DNA of 64,000 nt from an uncultured Collinsella sp. (GTDB lineage Bacteria; Actinomycetota; Coriobacteriia; Coriobacteriales; Coriobacteriaceae). The stretch is taken from NCBI GenBank assembly GCA_958413765.1, contig CATYVH010000005.1, forward strand, positions 1 to 64,000. Direction: 5' to 3'. The notes beneath the pieces are model-generated. The model was not told where the DNA came from. It made no database searches and saw nothing but the letters and a program-made list of their open reading frames with translations. A program made the translations under genes and the position numbers. Shown here piece after piece: positions 26,701-35,481 of this stretch (positions within the stretch are counted from its first letter, which is position 1; every line of letters starts with the position of its first letter).

Positions 26701-28044
26701 TTACTCTTGAATGTCAAAGATGCTCTCTGACAAATCAAGATGAAGAAGCACTTTGGTGCCCTTGCCCGGCGCCGATTCGACACGCGTATAGGAGTGCGGC
26801 CCAAAAAAGCGATGGATGCGCTCCGAAATATTGTGCATGGCCACACCGGCGCCGCCACCCTGGGGAGAGCTGGCGTCGGGACGGGCGGAGCGCTCGTCAA
26901 ACAGTCTGGCGGCGGTACCCTCATCCATGCCCACGCCATTATCGGCCACGGCAATCAAGATTGCATCCTCGCCGTCTTGGTGAACGGTCACGTCGATTCT
27001 CAGGGCGTCGTCATCGCCCATACCATGACGCACGGCGTTCTCGACAATCGGCTGGATCACGAACGCCGGCACCAGCGTATCTTCCACGTCCTCGGACACA
27101 TCGAACGTCGCAAGCACGCGGTCCTCGCCAAAGCGGGCCTTCTCAAAGGTAAGGTAGCGCTTGGTCTGTGCGACCTCGCGCGAGACCGGAATAAGCGATC
27201 CCGAGTTGTCGAGCGTGGCACGATAGAACGATGAGAACTCACGAAGCAGTTCGCGGGCCCGCAGCGGGTCGGTGCGCGTAAACGATGCAATGGTGTTCAG
27301 CGTGTTGAACAGGAAGTGCGGGTTAATCTGCGCCTGCAGCGCACGCACCTCGGCGCGCGCTGTGAGTTCCTTTTGCACCTCGAGCTCGTGGATGGCGAGC
27401 TGCGTGGACAAGATCTCGGCAAAGCCCGAGGCAAGCGCGTACTGGGTACGGTCGACGGCGCGCGGGGTCTTGTAGTAGAACTTGAGCGTGCCGACGGTAC
27501 GATCGCCCACCTTGATGGGGGCGATAATGCCGGCGGGGACTTGGTTGTGCGAGCCGTCCGAGCCCACGACATCCACCATGCGGTTGAACGATTGCACGAT
27601 GCCATGTTCGATAACGTAGCGTGTGGCAAGCGTGTGGATGGGAGAATCTGGCAGTAGCTTTTCCTCAAACTCGCCCGCGCAGGCAAGCACGTTGTCCTCG
27701 TCGGTGATGGCCACCGTCATGGCGCGCGTCTCGGGCAAAATGCGCTGACACACCAAACGCGCCGACTCCTGCGTCAGACCGCCCTTAATGTCCTCGAGCA
27801 TGGCCGAGGCCACCGAGAGCGTCTCCTCGGTGTACTGGGAGCGCACCGAATCGGGATTGAGCGTCAAAAAGATAAAGATGCACAGAAAGATGCACAGCAG
27901 CGCGCAGGCAATCACCGTGGCAATCGGCTCGATTCCAGTCGCCAGGGCAAAAATAAAGTACACCAGCACGCAAATGGCGCAGGCAACGGCAATGATGCGA
28001 AAGATTGATATTGAACTATCGCGCTGGGCGCGGCGGTCGATCAT
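26701..28044 (-). CDS. LytS-like sensor histidine kinase, system 1
   Basis: The 447-residue protein has two N-terminal membrane helices (about 15-60), a GAF-like region (about 80-215), a His_kinase segment QINPHFLFNTLNTI carrying the phosphorylated His, and a HATPase domain (VIQPIVENAVRHGMG as N box, VADNGVGM as G1). Its ATG overlaps the stop of the upstream glycosyltransferase by ATGA, so the two are translationally coupled. It pairs with the LytTR regulator just downstream. Confidence 0.93.
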   Translation of the reverse strand: MIDRRAQRDSSISIFRIIAVACAICVLVYFIFALATGIEPIATVIACALLCIFLCIFIFLTLNPDSVRSQYTEETLSVASAMLEDIKGGLTQESARLVCQRILPETRAMTVAITDEDNVLACAGEFEEKLLPDSPIHTLATRYVIEHGIVQSFNRMVDVVGSDGSHNQVPAGIIAPIKVGDRTVGTLKFYYKTPRAVDRTQYALASGFAEILSTQLAIHELEVQKELTARAEVRALQAQINPHFLFNTLNTIASFTRTDPLRARELLREFSSFYRATLDNSGSLIPVSREVAQTKRYLTFEKARFGEDRVLATFDVSEDVEDTLVPAFVIQPIVENAVRHGMGDDDALRIDVTVHQDGEDAILIAVADNGVGMDEGTAARLFDERSARPDASSPQGGGAGVAMHNISERIHRFFGPHSYTRVESAPGKGTKVLLHLDLSESIFDIQE

Positions 28045-29228
28045 TCGGCCCCCTCCAGGATACTGATCAGTTGTGCGTCACGCCAAAGCCCGTCCATGAT
28101 CTTGGGCCAAAAACTCTGGAAACGCAGGTAGCTTGCAGCGTTTTGGCGCGCATAGGCTTTTGCCTCGTCGATACCATGGCGCCAGATGCGCAGGTAGCCC
28201 TCATGCTCGCGGGTAAACACGCTGCGGACCATAGCGGTCTTGCGCACGCGGTCGTCGAGCTCGCGCGAAATCCACGGGCCCGGGTAGGGCATGAGCGATG
28301 CCGCCGTAACGGGAATGAGCTCCTTTTGATGCGCGGCGAATGTCAACTTGGCCCGTTCGTAGTACCAACGGTATACATCCTGCATAAAGCGCGGTGAGCG
28401 CTTTTCGGACTCCGGAGGCAGATGGCGCACGGTCCACTCGTTATCGAACCACACGTCGTAGCCAAACATGCGCATGTTAAAGAGGTAATCCAAGTCCTCG
28501 CCGCGGGTGATAAACGGGTCAAAGGCCACACGCGTAAAGGCGCGGGCGTGCAGGGCCATCAGGCCGCCGCACACGTAGTTGGAGCGCGAGATGCGGGTGC
28601 CCGAGAGCGCCTTTTTCATCCAACGGTTGAACTCGATGCGCTTGGTCCACCAACGATGGCAGATGCCCGCCTTGTCCGTGGGAGCCAGCGGCGAGCCGTC
28701 GCGATCGTAGAAATAGCCGCTCTTGACCAAGATAGGCAAGCCCTGACGCGTCTGCTGCCCCAACGCATAGGTCGCGCGCTTCATAAAGTCGGCGTCGATG
28801 ACAGCCTCATCGTCATCCAAAAAGATAACCGCGTCATGCCCCAGCACCGCAGCGCAGGCCAGCCCCATGTTGCGGATGGCACCGTAACCTCGCAGGCTCA
28901 CGCACTCGCCCGAACCCTTGGGCGCGATCTGAGCAACCCGGTCTGCGATGCGCGAGGCCTGGGTGTTGGTGACAACGGTGACCTTGAGCGTGGGATGTGC
29001 GTCGACAATCTCGTGCACGCGCAGCGACACATCGGCTGTGGCAGAAACGGGACAGACCACCAAAAGGATGATGCGCGGGATGTCGCGCACCTGCTCAAGC
29101 GAGGCCAGGCAGCGGTCGAGTTCGGGATTGTCGGCGTTGAGTCGTGTCGAATGGTCATAGGTGCCAGGGGCGTTTGCGCGAGCGTCATCGCCCGCCCAAT
29201 ACGTTGGAATCACGACCGTGGCGTTCAT
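28041..29228 (-). CDS. family 2 glycosyltransferase
   Basis: The 395-residue protein has a GT-A fold: VVIPTYW at the N-terminus and a DXD-type motif in AVIFLDDDEAVIDADF. Later elements are MALHARAF and FITRGEDLDYLFNMRMFGYDVWF, as in cell-surface glycosyltransferases. No clear membrane helix. AGGGAGGG precedes the start. It is co-transcribed with, and overlaps, the LytS kinase gene, suggesting a shared cell-envelope role. Confidence 0.85.
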   Translation of the reverse strand: MNATVVIPTYWAGDDARANAPGTYDHSTRLNADNPELDRCLASLEQVRDIPRIILLVVCPVSATADVSLRVHEIVDAHPTLKVTVVTNTQASRIADRVAQIAPKGSGECVSLRGYGAIRNMGLACAAVLGHDAVIFLDDDEAVIDADFMKRATYALGQQTRQGLPILVKSGYFYDRDGSPLAPTDKAGICHRWWTKRIEFNRWMKKALSGTRISRSNYVCGGLMALHARAFTRVAFDPFITRGEDLDYLFNMRMFGYDVWFDNEWTVRHLPPESEKRSPRFMQDVYRWYYERAKLTFAAHQKELIPVTAASLMPYPGPWISRELDDRVRKTAMVRSVFTREHEGYLRIWRHGIDEAKAYARQNAASYLRFQSFWPKIMDGLWRDAQLISILEGAE

Positions 29229-29248
29229 GCCTTACCCTCCCTGCAACA

Positions 29249-29284
29249 CAAAAACGGGACGCCGCCAAACACAGGCGACGCCCC
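29249..29284 (-). terminator. terminator after the MFS gene
   Basis: A GGGGCGTCGCC/GGCGGCGTCCC stem is followed by GTTTTTG on the minus strand, 115 bp past the MFS stop and before the glycosyltransferase. Confidence 0.7.
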
Positions 29285-29399
29285 GCGACCTAGCTGACTC
29301 CATCATACCCACTTGGGCTAATCATTGTTCGAAAGTCAGAATGTTTATTGCGGATAACCCCAAAAGAGTACCGTGGACAGGCACAATAGCCGCTCACTC

Positions 29400-30659
29400 C
29401 TATGCGGCCTGCTCTGCCGTCTGAGACATGCGGGACAGACGGACCAGCAGCGCAAAGCCCACCACCAGCAGCACGCCGATAGACAGGACGCCCAGCGAGG
29501 GGTTGCCGGTCAGCGAGGTGACGACCGACACCAAGAAGGTGCCCATAACACTTGCGTAACGACCAAAGATGTCAAAGAAGCCATAGTACTCGTTGGACTT
29601 TTCCTTGGGGATAATGCGGCCAAAGTAGCTGCGGCTGAGCGCCTGCACGCCGCCCTGGAACAGGCCGACCAAAATGGCAAGCACCCAAAACTCAAAGGCG
29701 GTCTTTAAGAAAAACGCGGCAAAGAGCACGATGCCCATATAGGCGGCGACTGCCACCAAGATCATGTTGAGCGTGCCCACGCGGCCGGCGAGCTTGCCGT
29801 AGATGATGGCGGACGGGAAGGCCACAAACTGCGTAACGAGCAGAGCCAGCACCAGTTGGGTCGAGTCGATGCCCAAAGCCGATCCGTAGCTGGTTGCCAT
29901 GGAAATAACCGTGTGCACACCGTCGATGTAGAAGAAAAACGCGATCATGTAGACCAGCACGGTCTTGTTGTGGGCGATCTCGCGCATGGTGTGTCCGACC
30001 TCGGAGAACACGCCGCCCACGATGTGGCCGATAGTGTCCTCGGGACCGCGCTCGCGACCGTACTTCTGCTTATAGGTGCGAATGAGCGGCAGGGTAAAGA
30101 TGAGCCACCAGGCACCAGTGATGATAAACGACAGACGCGTTGCCAGCATGGTGGGGACACCAAGAGCGGGACCACCCATGATAAGCGCCAAGCAGATGAT
30201 GAACGGCACGGTGGAACCGATGTAGCCCCAGGCATAACCCGAGCTGGACACGGCGTCCATGCGCTCGTCGGTGGTAATGTCGGGCAGCATAGCGTCGTAG
30301 AACGTCATAGAAGAGTTAAGGCCGATGGTGCACAGCACGTACACGGTCAAAAATGCCATGGCGGACATTGGGATAGCCTGCGCCAGGCAAAGAACCAGGC
30401 CCGTGAGGAAGAAGCCCAAGAAGAACTTGATCTTGTTGCCGGCGTAATCGGCAAGCGCGCCCAGAATGGGCATGAGCATGGCAATGACCAGCGAGGCAAT
30501 CGTCTGAGCGTTGCCCCAAGCGACCACCAGGTCTGCCGAGGAAGCACCGGTATTGATGGCGTTAAAGTAGATGGGCACCACCGAGGTATTGAGCAGCACG
30601 AGGGCCGAGTTTCCCACATCGTACATGACCCAGTTACGCTCGAGCTTGGTGTATTTCAT
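29400..30659 (-). CDS. MFS transporter, Atg22/UMF1-like
   Basis: The 419-residue protein begins with the family signature ERNWVMYDVGNSAL and has about twelve hydrophobic helices, with the MFS loop ADYAGNKIKF and SRSYFGRIIPKEKSNEYYGF in the second half. Bacterial UMF1-type proteins resemble the vacuolar amino-acid effluxer Atg22; the substrate is unknown. GAAGGG precedes the start. It is flanked by other minus-strand genes with gaps over 80 bp. Confidence 0.88.
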   Translation of the reverse strand: MKYTKLERNWVMYDVGNSALVLLNTSVVPIYFNAINTGASSADLVVAWGNAQTIASLVIAMLMPILGALADYAGNKIKFFLGFFLTGLVLCLAQAIPMSAMAFLTVYVLCTIGLNSSMTFYDAMLPDITTDERMDAVSSSGYAWGYIGSTVPFIICLALIMGGPALGVPTMLATRLSFIITGAWWLIFTLPLIRTYKQKYGRERGPEDTIGHIVGGVFSEVGHTMREIAHNKTVLVYMIAFFFYIDGVHTVISMATSYGSALGIDSTQLVLALLVTQFVAFPSAIIYGKLAGRVGTLNMILVAVAAYMGIVLFAAFFLKTAFEFWVLAILVGLFQGGVQALSRSYFGRIIPKEKSNEYYGFFDIFGRYASVMGTFLVSVVTSLTGNPSLGVLSIGVLLVVGFALLVRLSRMSQTAEQAA

Positions 30660-30760
30660 GGACAGGGACCCTTCGTATTCGCCCGATATGCAGTTAGTTC
30701 ATCGTACCCCAATTGTCCAGAAGCGCCGGTAAGGATTCGGCAAAGGGGCACGCATGGGCC

Positions 30761-31705
30761 CTACTCCTCGCGGTCGAACTCCTCGTCGGCGCCGAGCACG
30801 CGACCGCTGTAATTGACATGGTTGGTCACGGCTTCCATATCGCCGGTCTCGATAAAGCGGGCAACCGTGCACTCGTAATCGAGCAGCGCGCGGTCAAAGA
30901 CCTCGGGGAAGCTCTCGGTCGAGACTTCATCGGTAAAGGGGTTCTTCCATGCCAAGTGGCCCAGGTTGCCGGTACGCTCGGGCAGCTCGGTCGTCACGCG
31001 GTGCGCAAGGCCGTCGAGCAGCGAATAATCGTGCACCAAGCCCTCAACCAGCGAGATCGCGCGCGTCTTTACGGAGCCGGCCGGCTCAATCGCGCGGTAA
31101 AGTCGCTGCATATTGGCTACGGCAGCACCGTACTCCCCCACCGGGATATCGATGCCGTACACGCGTCCGGCAACATAGCTCATCAGCACACCGGCAACGC
31201 GATTGATGCGATCGGTGGTAACGATCTCGCCTGCCGGCGGATAATCCTCGACCGTTGCCCCATCGCGCTTGAGCTGCAGCATCAGTACATCCAGGTCGCT
31301 CTCGATCACGGCATGGACCTGACTGCTCGAATCCTCAAGCTCTGAATCGGACTCCACGATGCCAAACTGTTGCTCATAGACAAAGGGATGGGCGTTGCGG
31401 TCGAGCACGTAATGAGACAGCAGGCCCAGCGCAAACGCACGGCCCAGGTTGGCATCGCGCGGCAGCAGGTGCGACACGCCATCGCGCAGACACGAGAACT
31501 GACGCGACATGCGCGACCGATGCATGACCTGCGCCAGCAGCGTGCAGTCGGAAACACGCGGTGTCAGAATGTGAAAGAAAAACGGGTCGGGGCCTTGGTT
31601 GCCCAAGATAAAGGCAATGCGCTCTTCATCGGACGTGATGACGCCCTGCGGAAGACGGTCGATGCTTTCCTCGCCAAACAGATGATGGGTGATAAGCGCG
31701 GGCAT
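30761..31705 (-). CDS. zinc-dependent phospholipase C-like family protein
   Basis: The start is MPALITHHLFGEESID (ATG at 31705, AAAGGA upstream); 314 residues. His and Asp residues that could bind metal are in ITHHLFGE, LGNQGPDPFFFH and LLSHYVLDRNAHPFVY, the arrangement of zinc-dependent PLC-like proteins. No signal peptide is evident. Function beyond the family is unknown. Confidence 0.75.
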   Translation of the reverse strand: MPALITHHLFGEESIDRLPQGVITSDEERIAFILGNQGPDPFFFHILTPRVSDCTLLAQVMHRSRMSRQFSCLRDGVSHLLPRDANLGRAFALGLLSHYVLDRNAHPFVYEQQFGIVESDSELEDSSSQVHAVIESDLDVLMLQLKRDGATVEDYPPAGEIVTTDRINRVAGVLMSYVAGRVYGIDIPVGEYGAAVANMQRLYRAIEPAGSVKTRAISLVEGLVHDYSLLDGLAHRVTTELPERTGNLGHLAWKNPFTDEVSTESFPEVFDRALLDYECTVARFIETGDMEAVTNHVNYSGRVLGADEEFDREE

Positions 31706-31797
31706 AATGATCCTTTCGATTTCATTCGATGCCACCCATTATGCCCACCGCGCGCCCATGCCAAACCCGCGGTGGTAAACGACAGCACGCAAGCCTC

Positions 31798-32532
31798 TTA
31801 CGCAAGCCCCAGGTGCGACTTGACCTCGGCGGCACGACGACGGGACACCGGTACCGTCGAGTTCACGCGGTCGAGCCTGAGCTCCATCAACCCCGTGGAG
31901 CCAATCTCAACATTGTGCACGTCTTCCAAATTGACCAGATAGCTGCGATGAACGCGAATAAAGCCCTCGGAGCCCAAGCGACGTTCGAGCGAAGAGATCG
32001 ACTCATTGATCAGATATGTTCCCTCGGCGCAGACGGCGTTGCAAAAATCGGCGCGCGCCTCAAAGTAGCAGACGTCTGCGGCGGGAATGAACACCTTTTT
32101 GCCCCCGCGGTCCACCGTCAGGCGCAAAGGCTGGCGCGGAGCATGGGCGACACGGCGAGCGCCCAGGGCAGCCTCGATCTTGTCGAGTGCCTTTGACAAG
32201 CGGGCATCCTCAACCGGTTTGACGATGTAATCGACAGCATCGAGGTTATAGGCATCGGCCGCATACTCGGCAAATGCCGTCACAAACACCACGACCGGCG
32301 GCGTCTTTAGGTTCTGCAGCGTCTCGGCAAGCTCAATTCCCGAGCGGCCGGGCATCGTGATGTCTAAAAACAGCACGTCAGGTTTGTTCGACAGAATCGA
32401 CTCCACGGCTTCGGTGACATTGCCCGCCTCGGCAATCTGGCCCACACGCGCATCTTTTTCCAACAGATAGCGTAGCTCAGCCCTAATAGGAGGCTCGTCG
32501 TCAACTACCAAGATGTTCCAGCCTTCGGACAT
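31798..32532 (-). CDS. LytTR-family response regulator, system 2
   Basis: The 244-residue protein has a receiver domain with ILVVDDEPPIRAEL, phosphoacceptor Asp in VLFLDITMPGRSG and Lys in VKPVED, then a LytTR domain with FEARADFCNAV and FIRVHRSYLVNLEDV. It is close in sequence to the system 1 regulator, so one is a duplicate of the other. It lies 37 bp after its cognate kinase. Confidence 0.93.
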   Translation of the reverse strand: MSEGWNILVVDDEPPIRAELRYLLEKDARVGQIAEAGNVTEAVESILSNKPDVLFLDITMPGRSGIELAETLQNLKTPPVVVFVTAFAEYAADAYNLDAVDYIVKPVEDARLSKALDKIEAALGARRVAHAPRQPLRLTVDRGGKKVFIPAADVCYFEARADFCNAVCAEGTYLINESISSLERRLGSEGFIRVHRSYLVNLEDVHNVEIGSTGLMELRLDRVNSTVPVSRRRAAEVKSHLGLA

Positions 32533-32569
32533 ATGCGCTTCCCCTCTTTTTTCTCAATCCAACCGCGTG

Positions 32570-33961
32570 CTACACCGTCAACGGCGCCGGTTCATGCGGC
32601 TCGCCGTTCAATTCAACGATGACCTGCGTCCCCACGCCCTCCTGGGACTTCACGCGCATGCCGGAATCTTCTCCGTAAAAGAAATGGATGCGCTGAAGCA
32701 CGTTGAAGAGTGCCAGGCCGCAGCCTCGCTTGATGGAGCCGTCGGCGGTAATGCTCTCGGGCTCCTCTCGACGATGCTGCTCAAACAGGTGCGCGCAGAC
32801 TTCTTCGCTCATGCCGATGCCGTCATCTTCGACGATGATCTCCAGGCCGTCATCGGTCTCAAAAGCCCTAACATGAATAGTAAGCGGCTCGGTCTCGCGC
32901 TGCGCATGCTTGATGCAGTTTTCGAGCAGCGGCTGCAAGATAAACGGCGGCACCATGCTGTCGCGCACCTCAAAGTCGATGTCGACCGAAACGCGCAGAC
33001 GGCCGTCGCCATACCGGGCCTGCATAAGATTGATATAACGAGTGCCCTGTTCCACCTCATGCTCGAGCGTGGTGAGCGTATCGGAGTCAGAAAGCGTCTG
33101 ACGATAGTAATTGGAAAAGTCGATCAGCAGCGATCGTGCCTTGTCGGGCTCGGTTCGAACGAGCGACACGATCGTGCTGATGGTATTGAAGAGAAAATGC
33201 GGGTCGACCTGCGACTGCAGGGCGCGAAGCTCAACGCGGGCCGTGAGCTCGTCCTGACGCTCGAGCTCAAAGCTGGCGAGCTGCGTGGAAATGAGATCGG
33301 CAAAGCCCGAGGCTAACGCCGTCTGGCGCATATCGATGCTGCTCAGGCGGGGGTAATACAGCTCGAGCGTGCCCACGCAATGCCCGCGCACAGTAAGCGG
33401 TGCGACAATACCGGCGCGCAGGCGGGGAAAATAGCCACCCGTCTCATTGGAGGTGTCACGCGAAAACACGCTCTGCTCGCCCGTCTCAATCACACTGAGC
33501 GTGGTCTTGAGCACGACCGGGGTGCCGGCGGGACACTTTGTCGAATCCTCGCCCCAGCTTGCCAACACCTGTTTGCCATCGGTAAAGCAGATGGCAGAGG
33601 CGATGGTCTCGGACAGGATAATTTTAGAGGCGCCCAGGGCCGCTTCGGGCGTAAGGCCGCGCGACGTGTAGGCGAATATTTTTGATGCGATGGCGAGCGT
33701 ACGGTCGGTTGCGCTCGATGTGAGGTCGTCGGGGACCACAAAGACATACGAGAAAAAGAAGCACAGCATGACCAGGCCGGCAATAACGACAACGCCCGGA
33801 ACGGGATTGGGATTATCGGTTAAATCCCAGATAAGCAGCAGGATAAGCGCCGGAACGACAACACCGAGCAGGATGGCCTGAACCACATGCTGGGCCGTAC
33901 GAAAGACCTTGGTAGAGTTGTAGCTCTTGCCCAGAATCAGCCTGTTTAAATCCACCGTCAT
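32570..33961 (-). CDS. LytS-like sensor histidine kinase, system 2
   Basis: The start is MTVDLNRLILGKSYNS (ATG at 33961, AGAGGGG immediately upstream); 463 residues. Two membrane helices (about 25-80), a GAF-like region, the phosphorylation segment SQVDPHFLFNTISTIV, and an ATPase domain (FILQPLLENCIKHA, VEDDGIGM) mirror the system 1 kinase. The sensor region differs more than the kinase domain, suggesting a different signal. Confidence 0.93.
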   Translation of the reverse strand: MTVDLNRLILGKSYNSTKVFRTAQHVVQAILLGVVVPALILLLIWDLTDNPNPVPGVVVIAGLVMLCFFFSYVFVVPDDLTSSATDRTLAIASKIFAYTSRGLTPEAALGASKIILSETIASAICFTDGKQVLASWGEDSTKCPAGTPVVLKTTLSVIETGEQSVFSRDTSNETGGYFPRLRAGIVAPLTVRGHCVGTLELYYPRLSSIDMRQTALASGFADLISTQLASFELERQDELTARVELRALQSQVDPHFLFNTISTIVSLVRTEPDKARSLLIDFSNYYRQTLSDSDTLTTLEHEVEQGTRYINLMQARYGDGRLRVSVDIDFEVRDSMVPPFILQPLLENCIKHAQRETEPLTIHVRAFETDDGLEIIVEDDGIGMSEEVCAHLFEQHRREEPESITADGSIKRGCGLALFNVLQRIHFFYGEDSGMRVKSQEGVGTQVIVELNGEPHEPAPLTV

Positions 33962-33986
33962 CCCCTCTTGTCCGTAGCACCCATAG

Positions 33987-34014
33987 CAATAAAGAGGGCC
34001 GCAAGCGACCCTCT
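33987..34014 (-). terminator. terminator after the amidohydrolase gene
   Basis: AGAGGGTCGC, TTGC and GGCCCTCT are followed by TTATT on the minus strand. Confidence 0.65.
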
Positions 34015-34072
34015 CCATTGCATTATGCAATCAAAAACTGTGTTTTACATCCAGCCATCGACAAACGGTATC

Positions 34073-35350
34073 TTAGGCGCTGTATTTGTTGGCCTCGCCA
34101 AAGGTACCAGCCTCGACGATCCAGCCGTCCTTCATGATGACGTCCATGTTGTCGGTGTTGAGCACGTGGATGTCGGCGGCGACGTCACCGTTGACGACCA
34201 GCAGGTCGGCGCACTTGCCGGCCTCGATGGAACCGGTCTCGTCCTCGATGTGGCACATCTTGGCACCGTTGAGGGTGGCGCAGGTGATGGTCTCGACCGG
34301 AGTGAAGCCGATCTTGTCGACGAACTCGTACATCTCCTCGATGGAGCAGGTGCCGTACGGGGTGACGAAGGAGAAGGAGTCGGAGCCGATCGTCATGACG
34401 ACGCCGCGCTTCTTGGCCTCGCGCAGGCAGTCGTAGTTGCGCTGCAGCTCCTTCTCGACCAGGGTGCCCTCGTACTTGTCGTGCAGCTCGGGGACGTAGA
34501 CGGGCGGATAGGTGGCGTACCAGGTGGGCAGGAAGGCGATCGTCGGGGTGAAGAAGGTGCCCTGCTCGGCCATGAGGTCCATGGTGCGCTCATCGATATC
34601 GAAGCCGTGAATCAGCTGCTCGCAGCCAAAGCGGACGGAATCGTAGGCGGCGGCGTGGTTGTTGTAGCAGTGACTCCACACGGGGATGCCGACCATCTTT
34701 GCCTCTTCGACCACGGCCTGGATCTCCTCGGAGCAATAGTGCTGGTCGCGACCGGAATCCCAACGCCAGATGCCGCCACCGGTAGCCCAGATCTTGATGG
34801 CATCGGGGTTCTCGCGCAGGCGACGACGGACGGCCTTGCGCAGATCCCAAGGACCATCGACCTGGTCGCCCCAGGGATGGGATTCCTTGTTGAGCTCCTG
34901 GGTGCAGTGGTGGGAGTCACCGTGGCCGGCAACGCGGCAGAAGCCAAGACCAGTGGCCAGAACGCGCGGGCCCTTAAAGACGCCCTTGTCGATGCAGTCG
35001 CGAATCTGGATACCAAAGCGGCCGATCTCGCAGACGGTGGTGAGGCCGTGGGTGAGGCAGTCGTAGGCCTGCTTGACGGCGACGGCCTGCTTCTCGAGAA
35101 GCGGCTGCATGACCCAGTCGGTGTCATCGTCGGTCAGGTTGCCCGAGAAGTGCAGGTGGGTGTCGATCAGGCCGGGAAGGACGGTCTTGCCGACGGCGTC
35201 GATAACCTCAACGCCCTCGGGAAGGTCCTGCATAGCACCGGCATACTCGATCTTGCCGTTGTCGTCGACGAGAACGAGGGAGTTCTCGACCGGCTCGGCA
35301 CCGGTACCGTCGATGAGCTTGCCGCCAACGATTGCATACTTAGTGGACAT
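34073..35350 (-). CDS. metal-dependent amidohydrolase (imidazolonepropionase/dipeptidase-like)
   Basis: The 425-residue protein has the amidohydrolase layout: N-terminal beta sandwich (GGKLIDGTGAEP), metal site DTHLHF, a Lys in AIKIWATGGG (likely the carboxylated Lys), then HCYNNHAA, LIHGFDID, and the fourth ligand Asp in TIGSDSFSFV. Such enzymes hydrolyse N-acyl amino acids, prolyl or arginyl dipeptides, or cyclic amides. AAGGAGG precedes the ATG. The amino-acid permease gene lies directly upstream on the same strand, suggesting uptake and hydrolysis of a peptide-like substrate. Confidence 0.88.
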   Translation of the reverse strand: MSTKYAIVGGKLIDGTGAEPVENSLVLVDDNGKIEYAGAMQDLPEGVEVIDAVGKTVLPGLIDTHLHFSGNLTDDDTDWVMQPLLEKQAVAVKQAYDCLTHGLTTVCEIGRFGIQIRDCIDKGVFKGPRVLATGLGFCRVAGHGDSHHCTQELNKESHPWGDQVDGPWDLRKAVRRRLRENPDAIKIWATGGGIWRWDSGRDQHYCSEEIQAVVEEAKMVGIPVWSHCYNNHAAAYDSVRFGCEQLIHGFDIDERTMDLMAEQGTFFTPTIAFLPTWYATYPPVYVPELHDKYEGTLVEKELQRNYDCLREAKKRGVVMTIGSDSFSFVTPYGTCSIEEMYEFVDKIGFTPVETITCATLNGAKMCHIEDETGSIEAGKCADLLVVNGDVAADIHVLNTDNMDVIMKDGWIVEAGTFGEANKYSA

Positions 35351-35481
35351 GGTTCCTCCTTATGGATCCATATAGTGGGCGAGGCCGTGTTGGGTTAAGG
35401 CCTCACAAAGCTACCCAAGTGGTGCCGGGTTCGGTGCGCGGGAGAGAGGATTCCGCGCACCCGATCCGCCCCGGCCAAGCG

